Shown here in pieces: positions 6,022 through 8,862 of a stretch of 8,862 nt of DNA; the stretch's first letter is position 1; each line of letters begins with the position of its first letter. The position numbers were made by a program, and so were the translations under genes. The notes below the pieces were generated by a model. The model searched no databases. It was not told the origin of the DNA and saw only the letters and a list, made by a program, of their open reading frames with translations. This DNA comes from CAZNMF01 sp964573795 (GTDB taxonomy: Bacteria; Acidobacteriota; Vicinamibacteria; Vicinamibacterales; SCN-69-37). The stretch spans positions 1 to 8,862 of the forward strand of contig CAZNMF010000051.1 in the NCBI GenBank assembly GCA_964573795.1, read 5' to 3'.

Positions 6022-7074
6022 GTGCTCGTCTCCGACTTCGATTTTCCCCTTCCTCCCTCGTCCATCGCCCAGGACCCGCGTCCGCGCGGCACGTCGCGGC
6101 TGCTCGTCGTCGATCGGCGCGCGGGCACGTTCGTCGAGCGGCGCATTGCGGACGTGCCGTCGCTGCTCGCGCCGGGCGATCTGATCGTCGCGAACGACAC
6201 GCGCGTGTTTCCGGCGCGATTGATCGGCACGCGCGTGCCGAGCGGCGGCACGGCCGAATGTTTTCTGCTCGAGCGCGCCGGTGGCGACGAGTGGCAGGCG
6301 CTCGTACATCCGGGGCAGAAGCTGAAGCCGGGCGCGCGGCTGCTGTTCCGCGACGAGACGAAGGCGCCGGGCGTACGTCTGCACGCAGAAGTGTTGGAGC
6401 GGCGATTCTTCGGGCGCCGGCTCGTGCGGTTCGAGGTCGAGGGCGCGTCGAGCGTCGACGAGGCCGTCGATCGCATCGGCCACGTGCCGCTTCCGCCGTA
6501 CATCAAGCGTGACGATCGGCCAGACGATCGCGAGCGCTATCAGACCGTCTACGCGACGGCGCGCGGCTCCGTTGCGGCGCCGACCGCGGGTCTGCACTTC
6601 GACGAGGCGACGATCGGGGCGATCCACACGGCGGGGATCGGGTGGACGACGATCACCCTGCACGTGGGGTACGGGACGTTCAAGCCGGTGCGCGTCGAGC
6701 GCGTCGAAGATCATCAGGTCGATCCCGAGCCGTACGAGATCGGCTCCGCGGCCGCCGATGCGATCGCGCGCACGCGCGCGGCCGGCCGCCGTATCGTCGC
6801 CGTCGGCACGACGACGACGCGCGCGCTGGAGAGTGCCGGGCTCGCGGACGGCACGGTCCGCGCGGGTGCCGGCGTAGCCGAGCTGTTCATCCATCCCGGC
6901 CATCGATTCCGCGTCGTCGACGCGCTGCTGACGAACTTCCATCTGCCGAAGTCGTCCCTGCTGATGCTCGTCGCCGCATTCGCCGGCCGCGAGCTGATCC
7001 TCGACGCGTATCGGCACGCGATCAGCGAAGGCTTCCGGTTCTACAGTTATGGGGACGCGATGCTGGTGGTGTGA
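6022..7074 (+). CDS. queA: S-adenosylmethionine:tRNA ribosyltransferase-isomerase QueA
   Basis: Transfers and isomerises the ribosyl moiety of SAM onto 7-aminomethyl-7-deazaguanine at tRNA position 34, giving epoxyqueuosine in the queuosine pathway. 350 residues, the normal length. The N-terminus MLVSDFDFPLPPSSIAQDP matches the family start, which supports the GTG at 6022. Conserved blocks in order: SRLLVVDR (25-32), LIVANDTRVFPARL (54-67), GHVPLPPYIKR (153-163), YQTVYA (173-178), SVAAPTAGLHF (183-193), HVGYGTFKPV (214-223), VGTTTTRALE (261-270), FIHPGHRFRVVDALLTNFHLPKSS (289-312) and EGFRFYSYGDAMLV (336-349). All look intact. The usual partner tgt is not adjacent. The gene is flanked on both sides by repeat arrays and has no Shine-Dalgarno sequence, so initiation may be SD-independent. 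Confidence 0.97.
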   Translation: MLVSDFDFPLPPSSIAQDPRPRGTSRLLVVDRRAGTFVERRIADVPSLLAPGDLIVANDTRVFPARLIGTRVPSGGTAECFLLERAGGDEWQALVHPGQKLKPGARLLFRDETKAPGVRLHAEVLERRFFGRRLVRFEVEGASSVDEAVDRIGHVPLPPYIKRDDRPDDRERYQTVYATARGSVAAPTAGLHFDEATIGAIHTAGIGWTTITLHVGYGTFKPVRVERVEDHQVDPEPYEIGSAAADAIARTRAAGRRIVAVGTTTTRALESAGLADGTVRAGAGVAELFIHPGHRFRVVDALLTNFHLPKSSLLMLVAAFAGRELILDAYRHAISEGFRFYSYGDAMLVV

Positions 7075-7130
7075 AAGAAGGCCTTGAACGGCAGGCCCGC
7101 CGGAACCTTTTCCCGATCGCGGGGTCATAC

Positions 7131-7193
7131 GGTCTGCCGTCCGCGGGCAACAGGTCTGCTGACGGCAGCCTGCGGACCGCAGACCGCAGCCCG
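7131..7193. repeat. hairpin and GCAGACC/GCAGCCC heptamers before the permease gene
   Basis: GGTCTGCCGTCCGCGGGC (7131-7148) and GCCTGCGGACCGCAGACC (7168-7185) are inverted copies matching at 16 of 18 positions around a 19-base loop. The right half is in heptad form (GCGGACC 7172, GCAGACC 7179, GCAGCCC 7186) and contains GACCGCAGCCCG (7182-7193), the phrase also seen before 1046 and inside the array at 2156-2281. It ends five bases before the ATG at 7199. It may end queA transcription, but no T-run follows. Confidence 0.8.
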
Positions 7194-7198
7194 TATCC

Positions 7199-8862
7199 AT
7201 GCGCAGCGTCCTGCTGATCGTCCGCTCGTTCGCGCGCGCGAAGAGCTTCGCGGTGGCCGCGGTGCTCACCGTCGCGCTCGGGATCGGCGTGAACGCCGTC
7301 GTGTTCTCGCTGTTCGATCGTGTGCTGTTTCGGCCGTTGCCGTACGCCGAGCCCGATCGCCTCGTGCAGGTGTATTCGCGAATAGGACATGCGGGCACGC
7401 CGGAGTTGCCTGTTCCGGTCGCGCAGGCCCTCGCGCGAGAGAAGGGGCTCGTCACGGGGATCGCATGGGATCTGTGCTGCGATCCGCAGCCCTTGATACC
7501 GACGTCTGGTGAGAACCCGCTGCTCTGGCTGAGGGCCGTGACGACGGATACGTTGGATGTGCTGGGGGTGCGGCCGATCATCGGACCGGGTTTCGCGGTC
7601 GTGCGCGCGACCAGCACGGAACATCCCGTGCTGCTCACATACGACACCTGGCAGCACCGATACGACGGCTCCAGCGACGTGCTCTCGTTGGAATGGATGG
7701 CGCGCGACACGTGGCAGCGAACGGGGAGCGACGTCCATTGGCGCGTCGTCGGCGTGTTGCCCGATGGATTTCTCCTGCCGTCCTCGAACCTGACGCCGTA
7801 CGACGGCCTCTACGGCGTCGAGTCCGATCTCGATCGGACGGCGTCGTTCGAACTGCATCAGAGTGCGCCGTTCGCGCGACTGGCCCCCGGTCTGTCGATC
7901 GCGGCCGCACAAGCTGGCCTCAATGCTTTCGTCGCCGCCAGATTCCCGAATCCAAGGACGATGCCGCCATATCGCGGCGTGACGGTCGCGCCGCTGCAGT
8001 CAGGCATGTCCATTTCGGTCCGCCCGTACGTCTGGCTGGCGGTCGCCGGTGCATGGGGCGTCCTCGGCGTGACCTGTGTGACACTCGCGATTCTGTTGCT
8101 CACGTGGAGCCAGTCGCGTCGTCAGGAATCGGGCGTGCGCCTTGCGCTCGGCGCCTCGCCGCGCCGGCTCGTCGTCAACGCGCTGGTGGAATCCGCGCTG
8201 CTCTGTGGCGTCGGCGCCGTCATTGGCTGGCTGGCGTACATCTGGGCGCGCCCATTGTTCGTCAGCGTGCTGCCATCCGGGCTGCAGGCGTTCGCCTCGG
8301 AGACCGCGGACGTTCGCGTGATCGTCGTGACGTGCATGATCGCGCTGGTCAGCGCGATCGCGGCGGGCACGCTGCCGGCGCTCCGCACGTCGCGCGTCGA
8401 TCCGTTGGTCGTCCTTCGATCGACCCACGACCCGGCGACGCTCGATCGTCTGGTCGGCGGTCCGATGCTGCTGTCCGTGCAGGCCGCGTTCGGCGTGATG
8501 CTGGTCGTCGGCGCGCTGGCCACCATCCCCGGCGTGCTTCGAACGCTCCTCATGCCTCCCGGATTCGAGGCGACCGATCTGTTCATGGGGCATGTCGTGA
8601 CGGCCGCGAATGGCGACGCGTCGGATGCGCGGGAACAAACGCGCCGCGGACGCACCGTCCTCGATGTCGCGCGGCAGTTGCCCGGCGTTGTCGAGGTAGG
8701 GCTCTCGCGGACCGATCCGCTCTCATCGGAGGACGTCGATCGGTTGTTCTCGAAACGTGTGGCGCCTCGTGGGTTCGACGGGCGCGTCCTCGCGGTGGAC
8801 GCGGGATTCTTCAGGACGCTGGCCACGCCGATGATCGCGGGCCGCAGTTTTTCCGATGCGGA
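7199..8862 (+). CDS. ADOP-type MacB/FtsX ABC transporter permease, C-terminus outside the window
   Basis: The frame is open from the ATG at 7199 to the window end, 554 complete codons without a stop. These acidobacterial duplicated orphan permeases usually have about 800 or more residues, two MacB_PCD/FtsX halves, and no ATPase gene beside them. TM1 lies at residues 17-39 in the family signature SFAVAAVLTVALGIGVNAVVF, followed by LFRPLPYAEPDRLVQV. A periplasmic MacB_PCD-like domain spans about 42-270. TMs lie at about 277-301, 326-350 and 374-395 (FtsX core), with the cytoplasmic motif ESGVRLALGASPRRLV at 310-325. A fifth TM at about 423-445 opens the second half, whose periplasmic domain is cut by the window edge. 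The PadR-like/permease-prefix N-terminal domain often found in ADOPs is absent. The periplasmic domain looks short and divergent, with an unusual LCCD at 92-95. No ribosome-binding site is visible. Substrate unknown. Confidence 0.9.
   Translation, partial: MRSVLLIVRSFARAKSFAVAAVLTVALGIGVNAVVFSLFDRVLFRPLPYAEPDRLVQVYSRIGHAGTPELPVPVAQALAREKGLVTGIAWDLCCDPQPLIPTSGENPLLWLRAVTTDTLDVLGVRPIIGPGFAVVRATSTEHPVLLTYDTWQHRYDGSSDVLSLEWMARDTWQRTGSDVHWRVVGVLPDGFLLPSSNLTPYDGLYGVESDLDRTASFELHQSAPFARLAPGLSIAAAQAGLNAFVAARFPNPRTMPPYRGVTVAPLQSGMSISVRPYVWLAVAGAWGVLGVTCVTLAILLLTWSQSRRQESGVRLALGASPRRLVVNALVESALLCGVGAVIGWLAYIWARPLFVSVLPSGLQAFASETADVRVIVVTCMIALVSAIAAGTLPALRTSRVDPLVVLRSTHDPATLDRLVGGPMLLSVQAAFGVMLVVGALATIPGVLRTLLMPPGFEATDLFMGHVVTAANGDASDAREQTRRGRTVLDVARQLPGVVEVGLSRTDPLSSEDVDRLFSKRVAPRGFDGRVLAVDAGFFRTLATPMIAGRSFSDA

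Noticed and set aside
5665..7710. 681-residue minus-strand frame across queA and its flanks
   Set aside because: It overlaps the complete, motif-rich queA on the other strand and crosses repeat arrays; no domain is recognisable.
8000..8826. Minus-strand frames near the right end
   Set aside because: They are antisense to the continuous permease frame, low in complexity and rich in Arg, Asp and Ser.

Overview
This is a GC-rich window that looks like an Acidobacteriota chromosome, probably of the Vicinamibacteria type. That is inferred from a TIGR03435/DUF3738-type domain, an ADOP-type MacB/FtsX permease and dense degenerate 7-bp repeat arrays between genes. No 16S or other decisive marker is present.

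Layout: (1) The 3' part of fabH (2-859, +), the ketoacyl-ACP synthase III that starts fatty acid synthesis. (2) An intergenic block (860-1045) made of a GGCTTAC heptamer array, two 22-nt palindromes and a second heptamer array that runs up to the next start codon. (3) A 374-residue protein (1046-2170, +) joining a Clp N-terminal (R) domain, without any AAA+ module, to a TIGR03435/DUF3738-like domain. (4) A palindromic heptamer array (2156-2281) followed by a T-rich run, between convergent genes. (5) A small, methionine-rich, probably exported protein of unknown function (2298-2864, -). (6) A second large palindromic array (3035-3194) that reaches into the end of glgX. (7) glgX (3168-5279, -), a glycogen debranching enzyme, head to head with a small DUF4112 membrane protein (5270-5776, +); their 5' ends overlap or nearly touch. 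(8) Octamer and heptamer arrays (5781-6021) that end at the GTG start of queA (6022-7074, +), the queuosine-pathway enzyme. (9) A hairpin and array (7131-7193), then the N-terminal two thirds of an ADOP-like permease (7199-8862, +), which runs off the window.

The genes are mostly ordinary housekeeping or lineage-typical genes and do not form one pathway. The unusual content lies between them. Almost every gap is filled with short-period arrays (7 or 8 bp). Their word changes from locus to locus, but in places the register is kept and the two halves are inverted copies. Two genes on opposite strands take their stop codons from inside such arrays. Three genes start within 0-5 bases of one and show no Shine-Dalgarno sequence. 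The Clp_N/TIGR03435 fusion is the most unusual single protein.
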